Part shown: positions 1 to 31,243 of the stretch, one piece after another | Position numbering within the stretch: the stretch's first letter is position 1 | How the letters are laid out: each line of letters opens with the position of its first letter | NCBI RefSeq assembly: GCF_027580225.2 | Contig: NC_073340.2 | Coordinates: 21,274,001 to 21,338,000 of the forward strand | Reading direction: 5' to 3' | DNA: 64,000 nucleotides | Source: Misgurnus anguillicaudatus | Lineage: Eukaryota > Chordata > Actinopteri > Cypriniformes > Cobitidae | Position numbers and translations under genes: made by a program | The notes under the pieces: model-generated | Told to the model about the DNA's origin: nothing | The model's input: only the letters and a program-made list of their open reading frames with translations | The model's database searches: none

Positions 1-183
1 TCAGACAGCGTACACTACAGTATTGTTTACAACAATGCTGTTCAGATGCTTCCTGCTAGCTAGCAAAACTAGACCTAAATCTACTGGATTACATTTAAAT
101 AACACAAATTACTTACTTACACAATTCGTGTAAAACAAACACACACGTATTTACATCATTAGATTCATAATCGAACTACTTAC

Positions 184-199
184 ACTTTTCGCAAACCAT
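184..199 (-). CDS. cript: cript probable first coding exon (partial)
   Basis: Read on the minus strand, the start codon at 199-197 opens a 16-base coding stretch for MVCEK plus the first base of a Cys codon, followed at once by the donor GTAAGT. Human CRIPT, a small Cys-rich protein that binds PDZ domains of PSD-95 and is linked to the minor spliceosome, begins MVCEKC, and the next exon would supply the rest of the Cys codon. The neighbour supports it: in vertebrates cript lies head-to-head with pigf, as here. Remaining exons would lie beyond the left edge. The match is short, and an AG just before the ATG means it could be a micro-exon with the 5'UTR elsewhere. Confidence is therefore moderate. 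Confidence 0.5.
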
Positions 200-1557
200 C
201 TTAAAATGTATGAGAAAACACAAAACAGTAGCCAACAGATTTACTTTTCACTAGCTACCTAAGATGAATCTTGAAACGTTAATTAGCATCCTTTTGTGGT
301 GACGCATGCTGCGAGTTGTCAAAATAAAAGTTTCAATTAATACCATAAATAATAAAACATAAATGCAGCAAAACATTGCTAATATTATTCTAAAACTTTG
401 AAAAATCACGAAGGTCAATATATTAGTCCGTGCAACCTTTATCACGTAAAGCAGTGTAACTTAAAATGACGAGTACCTGATATATAGATTAATTTAGATT
501 TCTCAACCTTTTTGACTTCAACGTGCTCCCCTCCATGTCCATAAGATTATTTGAAGTCCCCCAACTCACAATTTATACCCAATTAAACATTCTATAGCTT
601 GCATAACTCGTTTTAAAAACAACCCAAGAAATACCTTAATACAGTGGTTCCCAAACTTTTTCAGCGTGCGGCACCCCTTGTGTACAGTGCATTTTTTCGT
701 GGACCCCCGAAATTTTTTTTATGACAAAAACATTTTTAAAATGTAATATTTTAATTAAACAAAACATATAAAATTATACCTAGTAGTGCTGTTGGTTAGT
801 TGGCTTATTATTTTTTAGGTTTAATTACACAGAATTCATTATAAATTAATGTATTTTATAAAATGTCATAAAACTGGGGCCCCCCTGGCACCATCTCGCG
901 GCCCCCAGTTTGAAAACCACTGCCTTAATATACATTATTTCAATAGTTGTGTGGTCTTAAGCAATTTAGATCAATTTATGTCCTCTCGGAAGTTTGATCC
1001 CCTGGTTGAGAAATTGTACTTTATTCTGATTGGCTGAGAAATGTTCCATGGGTTACTTTTAATTATTGTTCTGTAAACCACACACCTAACCTGTCAAATG
1101 TGTTAAAAATAGGCACCAGAGCAATGTTTGTGGTAACCGTGGTATAAGCGGAATAATTGACTTGAATTATTTGAAAATATTGCACATCTACCGTGCACGA
1201 CCAAGGGTGTGCATTATTTACCGATAATTCAACGGCCCGTCATCAATGGTTTCTTACGTAGCAAATGCGGACTTTTATTTTGCCTTAAGAAGTCGGCAGT
1301 TATTGCTGACTTCATTAACCGGAAGTACGCGACAGTTATCATGTTTTGTAAATAAAGTGGTCGCCCACCATTGTTTACAGTTATTTATAGTCTTAACACG
1401 TTACGGCATTTTGTCTAAAGCGGTTCTGTTCAAATGGTTTGATTAATTGTTTGCTAAAGGCTGTTTAAACTTGCGATCCAGCAAGGAAGGAAGGGCATTC
1501 ATTCATTTGTGAATATTTACTGCAAGCAGGCACACAACAGCATTGGTCAGTGTTCGA
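200..1557. promoter_or_regulatory. cript-pigf head-to-head intergenic region
   Basis: This stretch separates the cript and pigf start regions and should hold both promoters. ACCGGAAGT at 1318-1326 is a consensus ETS/GABPA site, typical of housekeeping bidirectional promoters. A GTAAGT donor at 1558, followed by the acceptor at 1795-1796 before the pigf start, suggests a non-coding pigf exon ending at 1557. The only other structure I see is the hAT element at 642-922. The function is inferred from the layout and one motif. Confidence 0.45.
642..922. mobile_element. non-autonomous hAT-type element, copy 1
   Basis: The ends are inverted repeats (CAGTGGTTCCCAAAC and GTTTGAAAACCACTG). The element is flanked by a perfect 8-bp duplication CCTTAATA at 634-641 and 923-930, the hallmark of hAT transposition. 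It has no coding capacity. A second copy with its own 8-bp duplication is at 20337-20612. Confidence 0.85.
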
Positions 1558-1811
1558 GTAAGTCGAAAAATGAATGGATTAACTTACCCTCAACTGTTTG
1601 TCTTTGTCCTTAAAAAAATGCATATATTTTCCTATTATTTTATTGTTCGTATCTTTTCCTCTTCTGTGTATTGTATAACATTACATGCTGTGGTATTATA
1701 AAAATTAAAAACGTAATTGACGTTATGACTTCCACTTTGATTAACATTACACTTGTAACTATTGCTCTCTCTTTTAATCTTCTCATTCTTTGACAGGTAC
1801 CTCTTACCATC

Positions 1812-2039
1812 ATGTGGGATGCTGAGATAAGGGGCATGGCATCGGCTCATGCCATTATTGCTTCTTCCATATTCATGGCAACTGTAATGCCTGCTGTGTT
1901 CGTGGAGAACTTCTCTGTGTATGGCACCCATTTGGTTTGGCTGTATTTTGTGGCTGGATCTGTTGCTGTGGTCAACATTGCAGTGTTTTGGCTTTTAGGC
2001 ATTAGTCCATCAACAAAGAAGAACACACTGAGCTTTAAG
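1812..2039 (+). CDS. pigf: pigf coding exon 1
   Basis: This exon encodes residues 1-76, starting MWDAEIRG. The acceptor AG is at 1795-1796, so 15 bases of 5'UTR precede the ATG. The donor GT is at 2040, in phase 0 after Lys76. Confidence 0.95.
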
Positions 2040-5000
2040 GTATAATAAAACACATCATTTTCCAATGGCAGGTCAAGGAATGCAATTGATAGTCTTGTTT
2101 TAAACATATTATTGATGTGACTTCATTTGTTATTTATTTCACAGATCAATAGATTATTCAGATCCTGTCTATACTTTCTGCTATCATGTCTTTTCTTTCA
2201 TACTGTGGTTGTACTGTACGGCGCACCACTGCTAGAGTAAGTGTAAAATTAACACGTTTGTAAATGTACAGCTTTTATCAAAAGCACATGTATAAATCCA
2301 ATCTCATGCTTCAGATTTGCCCTGGAGACTTTTTCTCTGGCTGTCCTGCTGTCCACGCTGACTACACTGAGATGTCTTTGCATGCTGGGCCCTAATGTAC
2401 AGGCATGGATTCGGGTGTTCAGCAGAGATGGGTGGGTGCAATACAAATTGTCTTCTAACCACTAGATGGAGTCCTTGATTAACTTGAAAAATGCGGGCAA
2501 CTGTGCAATCTTTAATATTGACTGAGTAAGGTCATGTCATAGATTGAAATCAATGTGAAATCAAACTGTGATGCTCCTAATCTCATAATTAGATTTCACA
2601 GTATAAATGTTTAATGTTCATTTACTTTTGTTCAAATAAACAACTTACTGTATTTTCTCCTAATGTTCATTCTCTTTCAGCAAAGTAAAGAAATTGATGA
2701 TAAGGTGATTCTAAAATGTGGTATGTGATTTTTCAGGGCGATGTCAGTGTGGGACACCTCTCTTCAGATTACCACTGGCTGTAGTCTGGTTGGAGCCTGG
2801 CTTGGAGCTTTCCCTATTCCCCTCGACTGGGACAGACCCTGGCAGGTGTGATGTTTTAACACTTACCAAAATTTGACTCCTTTTTCCTATAATGATGATT
2901 TGTTTTAAAGAGCACCGATTTCATTGCTAAAAAACGTTGTTTTGTGTTTGGTATAATACAATGTGTTTGCGTTGTTTACAATTAAAAAAAACACATACCA
3001 TACATTTTTGTAGCTCCAGATTCCCTGTCTTTCTGAAGCCCACGGATTTTGTACAAAACTGTCCCAGATTGGCCAGCTAATCTTCTGAGATCTAAGATTC
3101 GGTCACAATGCAATGCTAAACAGGAGTTAAAGTATTAGTCCATTTTCTTAAAAAAATCCAGATAATTCCCTCACCACCATGTCATCCAAAATGTTGATGT
3201 CTTTCTTTGTTCAGTCGAGAAAAAAATATGTTTTTGAGGAAAACATTCCTTTATTTTTCTCATTTTAATGGACTTTAATGGACCCCAGCACGTAACAGTT
3301 TTAATGCAGTTAAAAATTGCAGTTTCAACGTAGTTTCAAAGGACTCTTAACGATCCCAAACGAGGCATAAGGGTCTTATCTAGCGAAACGATTGTCATTT
3401 TTGGCAAGAAAAATAAAAATATGCACTTTTAAACCACAACTTCTCATCTTCCCCCGGTCCTGTGGCGTGCAAGCGCGACCTCACGTAATACGTCATCATT
3501 AAAACTGTTAAGTGTTGGGGTCTATTAAAGTCCATTAAAATGAGAAAAATCCTGAAATGTTTTCCTCAAAAAACATAATTTCTTCTCAACTGAACAAAGA
3601 AAGACATTAACATTTTGGATGACATGGTGGTGAGTAATTTATCTGGATTTTTTTTAGAGAATGGACTAATCCTTTAACTTACAGACTGTGAGTCAAAGCA
3701 GGAGAAATTATGATAATTTCGGTCTTCTCTACATCCCCAATCCCAGGAAATAAATTGTTGCCTACAATCCGTGTGTGTGTTGTAGTCCAAGAAAAAAGAT
3801 TTACGTTGGAGACAATAACTCACGTCATCGTTTACTTTGGTGTTTGTACCTTTTGCATTTCATTTACAGTGGGGCAAAAAAGTATTTAGTCAGCTACCAA
3901 TTGTTCAAGTTCTCACACTTAAAAAGATGAGAGAGGCCTGTAATTTTTGTCAAAGGTACACGTCAACTATGAGAGACAAAATGAGAAAAAATTCCAGAAA
4001 ATCACATTGTCTGATTTTTTTAAGAATTTATTTGTAAATTATGGTGAAAAATAAGTATTTGGTCAATAACAAAAGTTTATGTCAATACTTTGTTATATAC
4101 CCTTTGTTGGCAATGACAGAGATTAAACGTTTTTTGCAAGTCTCCACAAGGTTTTTACACACTGTTGCTGGTAGTTCGGCCCATTCCTCCATGCAGATCT
4201 CCTCTAGAGCAGTGATGTTTTAGGGCTGTCGCTGGGCAACTCAGATTTTCAACTCCCTCCAAAGATTTTCTATGGGGTTGAGATCTGGAGACTGGCTAGG
4301 CCACTCCAGGACCTTGAAATTATTCTTACAAAACCACTCCTTCTTTGCCCGGGCGGTATGTTTGGGATCACTGCCATACTGAAAGACCCAGCCACGTTTC
4401 ATCTTCAATGCCCTTGCTGACGAAAGGAGGTTTTGAGTCAAAATCTCACGATACATGGACCCATTCATTCTTTCCTTAACTCGGATCAGTTGTCCTGGTC
4501 CCTTTGCAGAAAAACAGACCCAAAGCATGAGGTTTCCACCCCCATGCTTCACAGTAGGTATGGTGTTCTTTGGATGCAACTCAGCATCTTTCTCCTCCAA
4601 ACACAAGAAGTTGAGTTTCTACCTAAAAGTTATGTTTTGGTTTCATCTGACCATATGACATTCTCCCACTCTTCTTCTGGATAATCCAAATGCTCTCTAG
4701 CAAACTTCAGACGGGTCCGGACATGTACTGGCTTAAGCAGGTGGACACATCTGGCACTGCAGGAATTGAGTCTCTGGCTGCATAGTGTGTTACTGATGGT
4801 AGCCTTTGTTACTTTGGTCCCAGCTCTCTGCAGGTCATTCACTAGGTCCCCCCATGTGGTTCTGGGATTTTTGCTCACCATTCTGGTGATAATTTTACCC
4901 TACGGGATGAGATCTTGCGTGGAGCCCCAGATCGAGGGACATTATCAGTGTTCTTGTATGTCTTACATTTTCTAATAATTGCTCTCACAATTTATTTCTT

Positions 5001-8000
5001 CACACCAAGCTGCTTACCTATTGCAGATTCAGTCTTCCCAGACTGGTGCAGGTCTACAATTTTGTTTCTGGTGTCCTTTGACAGCTCTCTGGTCTTGGCC
5101 ATAGTTGAGTTTGCATTCTGACTGTTTTAGGTTGTGGACAGGTGTCTTTTATACTGCTAACAAGTTCAAACAGGTGCCATTAATACAGGTAACAAGTGGA
5201 GGACAGAGGATCCTCTTAAAGAAAAAGTTACAGGTCTGTGAGAGAAAGAAATCTTGCTTTTTTGTTATTGACCAAATACTTATTTTCCACCACAAATTGC
5301 AAACAAATTCCTAAAAAATCAGACAATGTGATCCTCTGGATCTCCTTCCTCATTTTGTCTCTCATAGTTGAAGCGCACCTATGATGAAAATTACAGGCCC
5401 CTCTCATCTTTTTAAGTGGGAGAACTTGCACAATTGGTGGTTGACTAAATACTTTTTTGCCCCACTGTACATGTACTAATACACACCAAACCAAAGGAAA
5501 TGTAAAATCGTGAATCGTGCTAGCATGTTGGAATAGCAGCCTACTGTACCAGATTTCAGTAATTTTAAATGTGTTAGAGCCCATATTTCTGGCAAATTAA
5601 GTTAAGGTGCACATGTAGGTGGTGAAGGGTTAAGTTCATATGCGACATATACCAGTCCCAATTCTCAATTCCTGTCACTCTCCACTATATCTGTCTAGTT
5701 ATGCATACCCCCCAAATTGGTTTGAATTAATGATTGGGTGTTAGGGACTAGAGCGGCCATTCTGACCATTGCGATCTTCCCCATTCATATCAATACCAGC
5801 GATGCATCTTGTTAAAGCAACACTATGTAGTTTTTTTACCTTTTTAATAATGTCTCTAAAATTATTTCAGTGTTGGAACAACTTTTAACTGGACAAATTG
5901 TACTGTTGCTGCAACCTGAGCAGCCTCCTAGCTGCTACAAGCACACTCTGAAAGTGGCGGTGGAGGGTAGAGCACACAGCCCCGCCCCTCCCCCTGCCTG
6001 CAGAAGAGTGTCTGATACCAGGCACTGTTGCGCTTTTCAACCACATGGGGGAGCTGTAAGTCATTTTTACATGGAAACTACATAGTGTTGCTTTAATATT
6101 AAATATCTTTGGTAAACCATGTAGATTTCAGCCTTGGCAGCAGAATTTTAGGATATAAAGGAGATAGAGATATAATTTTTATTTCAAGATCTGTTTATTT
6201 TATTATATTCTTTCAAGCTTGTCTTTTGTGATTTGGACATGAAGCCAGTAACACATGGTTTGCATCTAGACTTAATATTTACTAACCTTTAGTGTACAGA
6301 AAGGGGCCACTGTCCTGCAGTTGTTTCCAACCCTGATCTGCATGTAATTTTCAAAGTATCCTAAAGACCTCGAGTAGCTTTTTAGGGTGCGTTTTCTTAT
6401 TTTTGGCACTAAATTACAATTCAGGAACGGTGCTGGTACACAGCCTGTGGTAACTGTAATCCACAACTGAGTATTGCATTATGAGTGACGCTATCATGTG
6501 TAACCTAGACAAAGGGATCTTTTGCAGCTGGGGATTGCAAATGATGACTCAAGACAAAAACAATTAAAGAACATACGTGTCCCTCAGCCAATACAAGACA
6601 GGTTTGTTGGGAATGAACGGTGATGAAAAATTCAATGTTCTCAAAGCATGGAATTTCTGCTCCGGTAGTTCAATTATTCATGTATTGTACAAAGACATTG
6701 ATCTGACCAGCGTTCGCCCTCGTTTTACCCTCGAAATGTCATGCTGAAGTCTCCCATGTGCGCGTTTGACACGCTCTCTGCACAAGGAAGTCTAGACGTG
6801 ACCACAGATATGATGCTGACGCATTATGGCAGTGAGGAAGCTGGGTGCTTAGGCTGGGATACAGTTATTTCTCAACACATGATAGCAGTGTGATCTAATG
6901 AGAAACTGGGGTGCTCGAATCCAGATCTATTCCTTAAGCAGTGTGACAAGCTATAGATACGAGATAATTGAGAAATCAATCTTACTGACATTTGTTTAAT
7001 TGTTGTAAGCTTTAGCAGTTTAGTGACTGAAAGTGTTCTGTATGTTAAATGGCAGGACTGAAATTTGAAGTAAAAAAAATTAAAATGAAAATAACTTAAA
7101 AATGAAAAAGTTATAAAAACCGGTTTTATAGTCAGTAAATATTTTGAGACATTAAATTTACATTATATCCAGGGCATTAACAGCTGAAGTTTTTTTTAAT
7201 CTTAAATCCATTGTGCCTTGTTCTGCATTCCACATATTTACTGTTTGACTGTAATATTAAAGGGACATTCCACCTTTTTTTTAATATGCTAATTTTCCAG
7301 CTCCCCCAAAGCCAAACATCCGATTCCCACCGTTTTGGAATCCATTCAGCTGATCTCCGGGCCCGGCGCCAGCACCCCCAGCACAGCCCAGCACAATCCA
7401 CCGAATCCGACAAGACCACCAGCATCGCGCAAAAAACGACCAAAAAGTTTCAACATTTTTACCATTCAAAACTTGACTCTTCTGTAGCTACACCGTGCAC
7501 CAAGACCGACAGACAATCAAAAGTTGCGATTTTCTAGGCAGATATGGCTAGGAACTATACTTTCATTCTGGCGTAATAATCAAGGACTTTGCTGTTGTAA
7601 CATGGCTGCGGCAGGCGTATTGATGTTGCGACGGACCGAAAATAGTCCCCTGCTATTAAAAGTAACACGATGTAACTACAGAAGAGTCAAGCCCCAAACA
7701 GGAAAAATATTGAAACTCTTTGGTTATTTTTCAGCGCAATGCCAATGGTCCAATCAGATTCAATGAATTATGCCAAGCCATGCCAAAAGTGGTAGCGCCA
7801 GACCCGGAGATCAGCTAAAAAGGACTCCAAAACGGCAAGAACCAAATGTTCAACTCCAGGGGAGCTGGAAAACCAGCACATTTTCAAAAAAAGTGAAATG
7901 TCCCTTTAATAAACTATTTTGTTTTTCACAATGAAGCTTTAAAGATCACTCAGACCACTCCACATATTTGTATGGAGTGCACAAAATTGCTTAAAAAAAG

Positions 8001-8389
8001 TCCAGCAACGTTGAAATCGATTTTGATCATACGAAGCAAAAAATTCAAAAAGCAAAGCGGTCAGCACACACCTGAGAGGCAAGGTCACAAATACATACAG
8101 TAACAACCATCAAGCAAACTCTACTTAACAAAAAATAAGAAAGAAAGCAGTCTTGTATACAAAATTTGGTTGGCAAAACACCACAGTGATTCTGTACGAC
8201 TTGCAGTCAGTCACTTGTGCTCCTGCATGTTTGGATAGGGTTGATCTCCTATTTTTGTGGCTCCCCTCTCTCTAGGTTTGGCCTGTTTCCTGTACTCTCG
8301 GCGCAACTACTGGATTTCTAACTGGCCTCCTTGCTGCCCCTGTTTGGATCCACTGGCATCGCAAACTTCTCACCTACAAGCTTAAATGA
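1812..8389 (+). CDS. pigf: pigf, GPI ethanolamine phosphate transferase-stabilising subunit PIG-F
   Basis: Five coding exons (1812-2039, 2145-2236, 2315-2431, 2737-2845, 8276-8389) join in frame to 219 aa, the length of human PIGF. PIG-F is a multi-spanning ER membrane protein. It stabilises PIG-O and PIG-G, which add ethanolamine phosphate to mannoses of the GPI anchor precursor. The translation is very hydrophobic and carries family landmarks: [14 protein letters not shown] in exon 1, LYGAPLLE and FALETF across the second junction, [10 protein letters not shown] in the fourth exon, and a basic C-terminus ending TYKLK. All introns are GT-AG. Intron 4 (2846-8275) is 5.4 kb and almost wholly transposon-derived. 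The start was chosen as the first ATG after the acceptor at 1795-1796; the family aligns from there. A non-coding exon probably lies upstream, ending at 1557. Confidence 0.96.
2145..2236 (+). CDS. pigf: pigf coding exon 2
   Basis: The exon begins INRLFRSC and ends within the Glu codon of YGAPLLE. Its acceptor is ACAG at 2141-2144 and its donor is GTAAGT from 2237, in phase 2. It holds a hydrophobic helix. Confidence 0.95.
2315..2431 (+). CDS. pigf: pigf coding exon 3
   Basis: The first base completes Glu; the exon then reads [15 protein letters not shown] and on to VFSRD. The donor GTGGGT is at 2432. Confidence 0.95.
2737..2845 (+). CDS. pigf: pigf coding exon 4
   Basis: The exon encodes [14 protein letters not shown] through [11 protein letters not shown], with donor GTGTGA at 2846. 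The Trp-rich PLDW-RPWQ stretch is strongly conserved in the family. Confidence 0.95.
3127..3677. repeat. palindromic TTAA element, family A copy 1
   Basis: The left end TTAAAGTATTAGTCCATTTT pairs with the right end AATGGACTAATCCTTTAA, and the arms continue as inverted repeats for about 200 bp each. It is non-coding, lies in pigf intron 4, and looks like a non-autonomous element with TTAA target duplication (piggyBac- or Kolobok-like). A half copy lies at about 36189-36511. Confidence 0.75.
3867..5467 (-). mobile_element. Tc1-like transposon, inactive
   Basis: A 1601-bp element begins CAGTGGGGCAAAAAAGTATT and ends with its inverse, inside TA target duplications (3865-3866 and 5468-5469). The terminal inverted repeats are about 200 bp. 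The body holds a broken transposase gene on the minus strand (separate entry). It is inserted in pigf intron 4. Confidence 0.9.
4241..4881 (-). pseudogene. Tc1-like transposase pseudogene
   Basis: The minus-strand fragment at 4881-4630 matches the DNA-binding/linker part and the start of the catalytic core, with WSDETK holding the first catalytic Asp. The fragment at 4606-4241 gives the rest, including [15 protein letters not shown] with the catalytic Glu of the DD34E triad. The two pieces are separated by a stop codon. In the FQxDND-type motif the second catalytic Asp is replaced: the copy reads YGSDPKHTA. The gene is therefore dead by both interruption and loss of a metal ligand. Confidence 0.88.
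5812..6096. repeat. short TTAA element, family B
   Basis: The terminal inverted repeat is TTAAAGCAACACTATGTAGT at the left and its inverse at the right, ending in TTAA at 6093-6096. It is non-coding and lies in pigf intron 4. Confidence 0.75.
6097..7256 (+). other. pigf intron 4, unremarkable stretch
   Basis: AT-rich intron sequence with no coding, RNA or repeat structure that I can recognise. Confidence 0.5.
7257..7909. repeat. palindromic TTAA element, family C, full-length copy
   Basis: A 653-bp fold-back element. The left end TTAAAGGGACATTCCAC pairs with the right end GTGAAATGTCCCTTTAA. Inner arms such as TTTTCCAGCTCCCC and GGGGAGCTGGAAAA are also inverted. Three partial copies of this family lie at about 19002-19786, 23229-24478 and 26880-27178. 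Confidence 0.8.
8276..8389 (+). CDS. pigf: pigf last coding exon
   Basis: The exon follows a TCTCTAG acceptor and reads [14 protein letters not shown] through [10 protein letters not shown], with TGA at 8387-8389. It encodes 37 residues, continuing in phase 0 from Gln182. Confidence 0.95.
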   Translation, partial: VWPVSCTLGATTGFLTGLLAAPVWIHWHRKLLTYKLK

Positions 8390-8720
8390 GGAAAATAAGC
8401 ACTTTGAGTCTTAAGCCGTCAAACTTGGAGAAGAAATCCAGCCTGTTTTCTCCCAGAAGCAAGCGTGAGCTTTGATTCCAAGAAATGACATTTGACTCCA
8501 CAGTCATATTTATAACAATTAAAATCTGTTGTCGACATTTTCTAGAATAACATTGTGTTTGTTGTAAGCTCCTCATGGCAGTATGGACTTCATGATTCCT
8601 CTTTATTTCAGAAATGATAGTGATTACCGACAGTAAGCTTTTATAAAATGTAAATTTTGCAACTCAAATAGAGACACGATATTTCCCTTTTTGAAGTTAA
8701 ATAAAGTCTCACTTCTGTAA
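8390..8720 (+). terminator. pigf: pigf 3'UTR with polyadenylation signal
   Basis: An AATAAA at 8700-8705 lies about 310 bases past the stop and is the first canonical plus-strand poly(A) signal I found there. On the opposite strand, ATTAAA (8899-8894) is a candidate signal for the converging rhoq gene, so the two 3'UTRs may end about 190 bp apart. Confidence 0.6.
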
Positions 8721-9119
8721 ATGACACATGGGTTTGGTTGTGCTGTTGAGGCTGTCTGGGTTTCAACCCTCAAAGTAAACTTGTGCTTACAGAGCCAGAC
8801 ATGAAAAGCAGATTGTTTTCAGTCATCATGAAAGACTCTCAAACGTCTTCCTCTACCGGATTTCTTTCATTTTCTATTCTCTGTGCTTGTGAATTTAATA
8901 AATTACAATCTTTAACCATTTTCGATGTGTAAGCCATCTTGATGTTTAGTGTTCTTGTGTTAAATGTCCCTGAAGAACACATTGTTTTTGAAAGGTGTTC
9001 TTTTCATAACTTCGACTAGGAATCTCTATTAATAGGTTTTTTTCATTGCTTCCAGTCAGGTTGTCCAGTCAGGCATCACCAATAACTGTTGTGAGTCCTT
9101 ATTCTCTACTCAGTCCTCC

Positions 9120-29289
<20,170 letters not shown>

Positions 29290-29660
29290 GACGAGAAAAC
29301 ACTTGAATTCACCATTTTCAGCCGCTATAGATCCTGCTTTATTCTTGATCAGGCGTCACCGCCGCCAGCGGCTGTCTCAAATGCCATTTCCTCAACCCCG
29401 CTGCCCAGATCTGGCACTGACTGAGGTTTTCCTAAGATACTGGCACACTCCAAGCGCGTGCCGCTGCTACCGCACGATGGGGCCACCCGATAAACTTCGC
29501 GTTGTCAAGACATCGAACGCGAGAAATCCCCGAGGCCGAGGCGCGTGCACGACACCACACGCCCTCTCTGCTGTCCCACTTTCCCTACTTTCCCACCCCT
29601 GTATCACCTCCGGTGACTTTTGAGCCCAACACGGACTGACTTGCGACATAGGCGGGGGGA
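29290..29660 (-). promoter_or_regulatory. rhoq: rhoq 5'UTR and CpG-rich promoter region
   Basis: CpG density rises sharply from inside exon 1 to about 29660 (for example GAGGCCGAGGCGCGTGC), compared with the AT-rich surroundings. This is what a CpG-island promoter looks like. No TATA box was found; the start site is not resolved. Confidence 0.6.
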
Positions 29661-30119
29661 TCACTCTGAATCAAGGGATCAAGTGTAAAGATTTGCTATC
29701 CTTGTCTGTGTCCGAATCAAGAACAAAATAAGTCTGTAAACTAAGCTTTAAGTGGATTACCATTATGTTGCAAAATATCATTGAGAAATGAAATGATAGG
29801 TTGCCTGTTGTTTGTAATAACATACAGGTGTTTTACTGCATTGTGTTTCCAACAATAGATTTGTTCAATCAGAATTTAAACTGATTTGTTTATACTATAC
29901 AACTTGTTATATTAGTCATTTTCATTATTTAGAAAGTGGTCTTCTTTATCAATATATTTGTTTTTTCGTTTTGTTACAAGTCAATGACGTTTTTGCACTT
30001 TGTAGATGATCCCTAACACCGGATCGCAGTCCAATCAGCTGGATGCAGGCAGGCTGGTCAGGGATGCGCTGCTGTATCACTTTTGACAGCTACTGCAGGA
30101 GTCATGTGACCAAACAATT

Positions 30120-30210
30120 ACCTCATACCTTAAGCGCGCGTGTGTGTCTGTGTGCGTGTATTTGTGTGGGCGCGCACGTGTGCGCGCACCCATATAACGG
30201 TGTCCTGCAG
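30120..30210. repeat. alternating GT/GC tract
   Basis: GCGCGCGTGTGTGTC and GGGCGCGCACGTGTGCGCGC form a purine-pyrimidine alternating, Z-prone stretch about 0.8 kb upstream of the rhoq start. Confidence 0.6.
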
Positions 30211-30445
30211 GCGCACCCATTCGCTTTGACATCACTGTGTCTGGGCAGAAGTTCTCCCTCTTAGATAAACTGCATTAGCTACTTACGTTTGATAATCTAA
30301 TGAAAATCAGATAAAAATGTATTTTGCCTCGAATAAAAATTTAACATTAAGCTATGTGACATTTTTATAAAGCTTTAAAAGGTTTGATAATTATGTTTAT
30401 TTTAACATTTATTTAAATGACTACAATGTCCTGGATGTTACGTTT

Positions 30446-30583
30446 AGGTACATTTGGCAGACGCTTTCATTCAAAGCGACGTACAGTGCATTCAAGGTTT
30501 ATATTTTATGGTTATTTGTGTATCTATTCGAGAAGAAAATTGCGCTGCTAACGAAATTCTCTACCAGTTGAGCTACATGACTC
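30446..30583 (-). mobile_element. tRNA-derived SINE, decayed
   Basis: On the minus strand it reads ATGTAGCTCAACTGGTAGAG (tRNA-like A box) and ends GCGTCTGCCAAATG, the conserved tail of DANA/V-SINE-type repeats. The B box region has been lost. Confidence 0.65.
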
Positions 30584-31243
30584 TTATAAACTACTTATGT
30601 AGAATTTGATAAGTATTGCTGCACTCCCTACATCAGATATTAACACGTTTGAAGAGCTGAAATAGCATTGTGGATATGTGCAGAAAATATCCAAAATATT
30701 TTTACTTCTCATGATCACTGTCAGGCTATTCTAAATCATATTTTTTTTAAATTAAAGCTTTGTAAAAAGCAGAACAAGAGAAGCAAAAAGAGAGTGAGAC
30801 AGAGAGATAGAAGAGTTGTATTACATCTCCCTCTTGTGGAATGTTTAGGTATTTCAGCTTGGCGACACCATTGAATTTCCAACCTAAAATTATCATCTCT
30901 TTTACCTATTTTAAACACAGCTAGTGTTCTTCAGATTTTATATTATTTATTAATACCGGATATTACTGCACTAGTTAAAGGGGACATTTTAGACTATTTA
31001 AAGTTTTTTCCAAATAAATCTTTGATGTCCCCAGAGTATATATGTGAAGTTTTAACTCAAAATACTATATAGATAATTTATTATAGCATGTTAAAATTGT
31101 CACTTTTTAGGTGTGAGCAAAAATGTGCCGTTTTGGGTGTATCCTTTAAATGCAAATGAGCTGATATCTGCACTAAATGCCAGTGCTGTGGTTGGATAGT
31201 GCATATTAAGGGGCGGTATTATCCTCTTCTGACATCACAGGGG

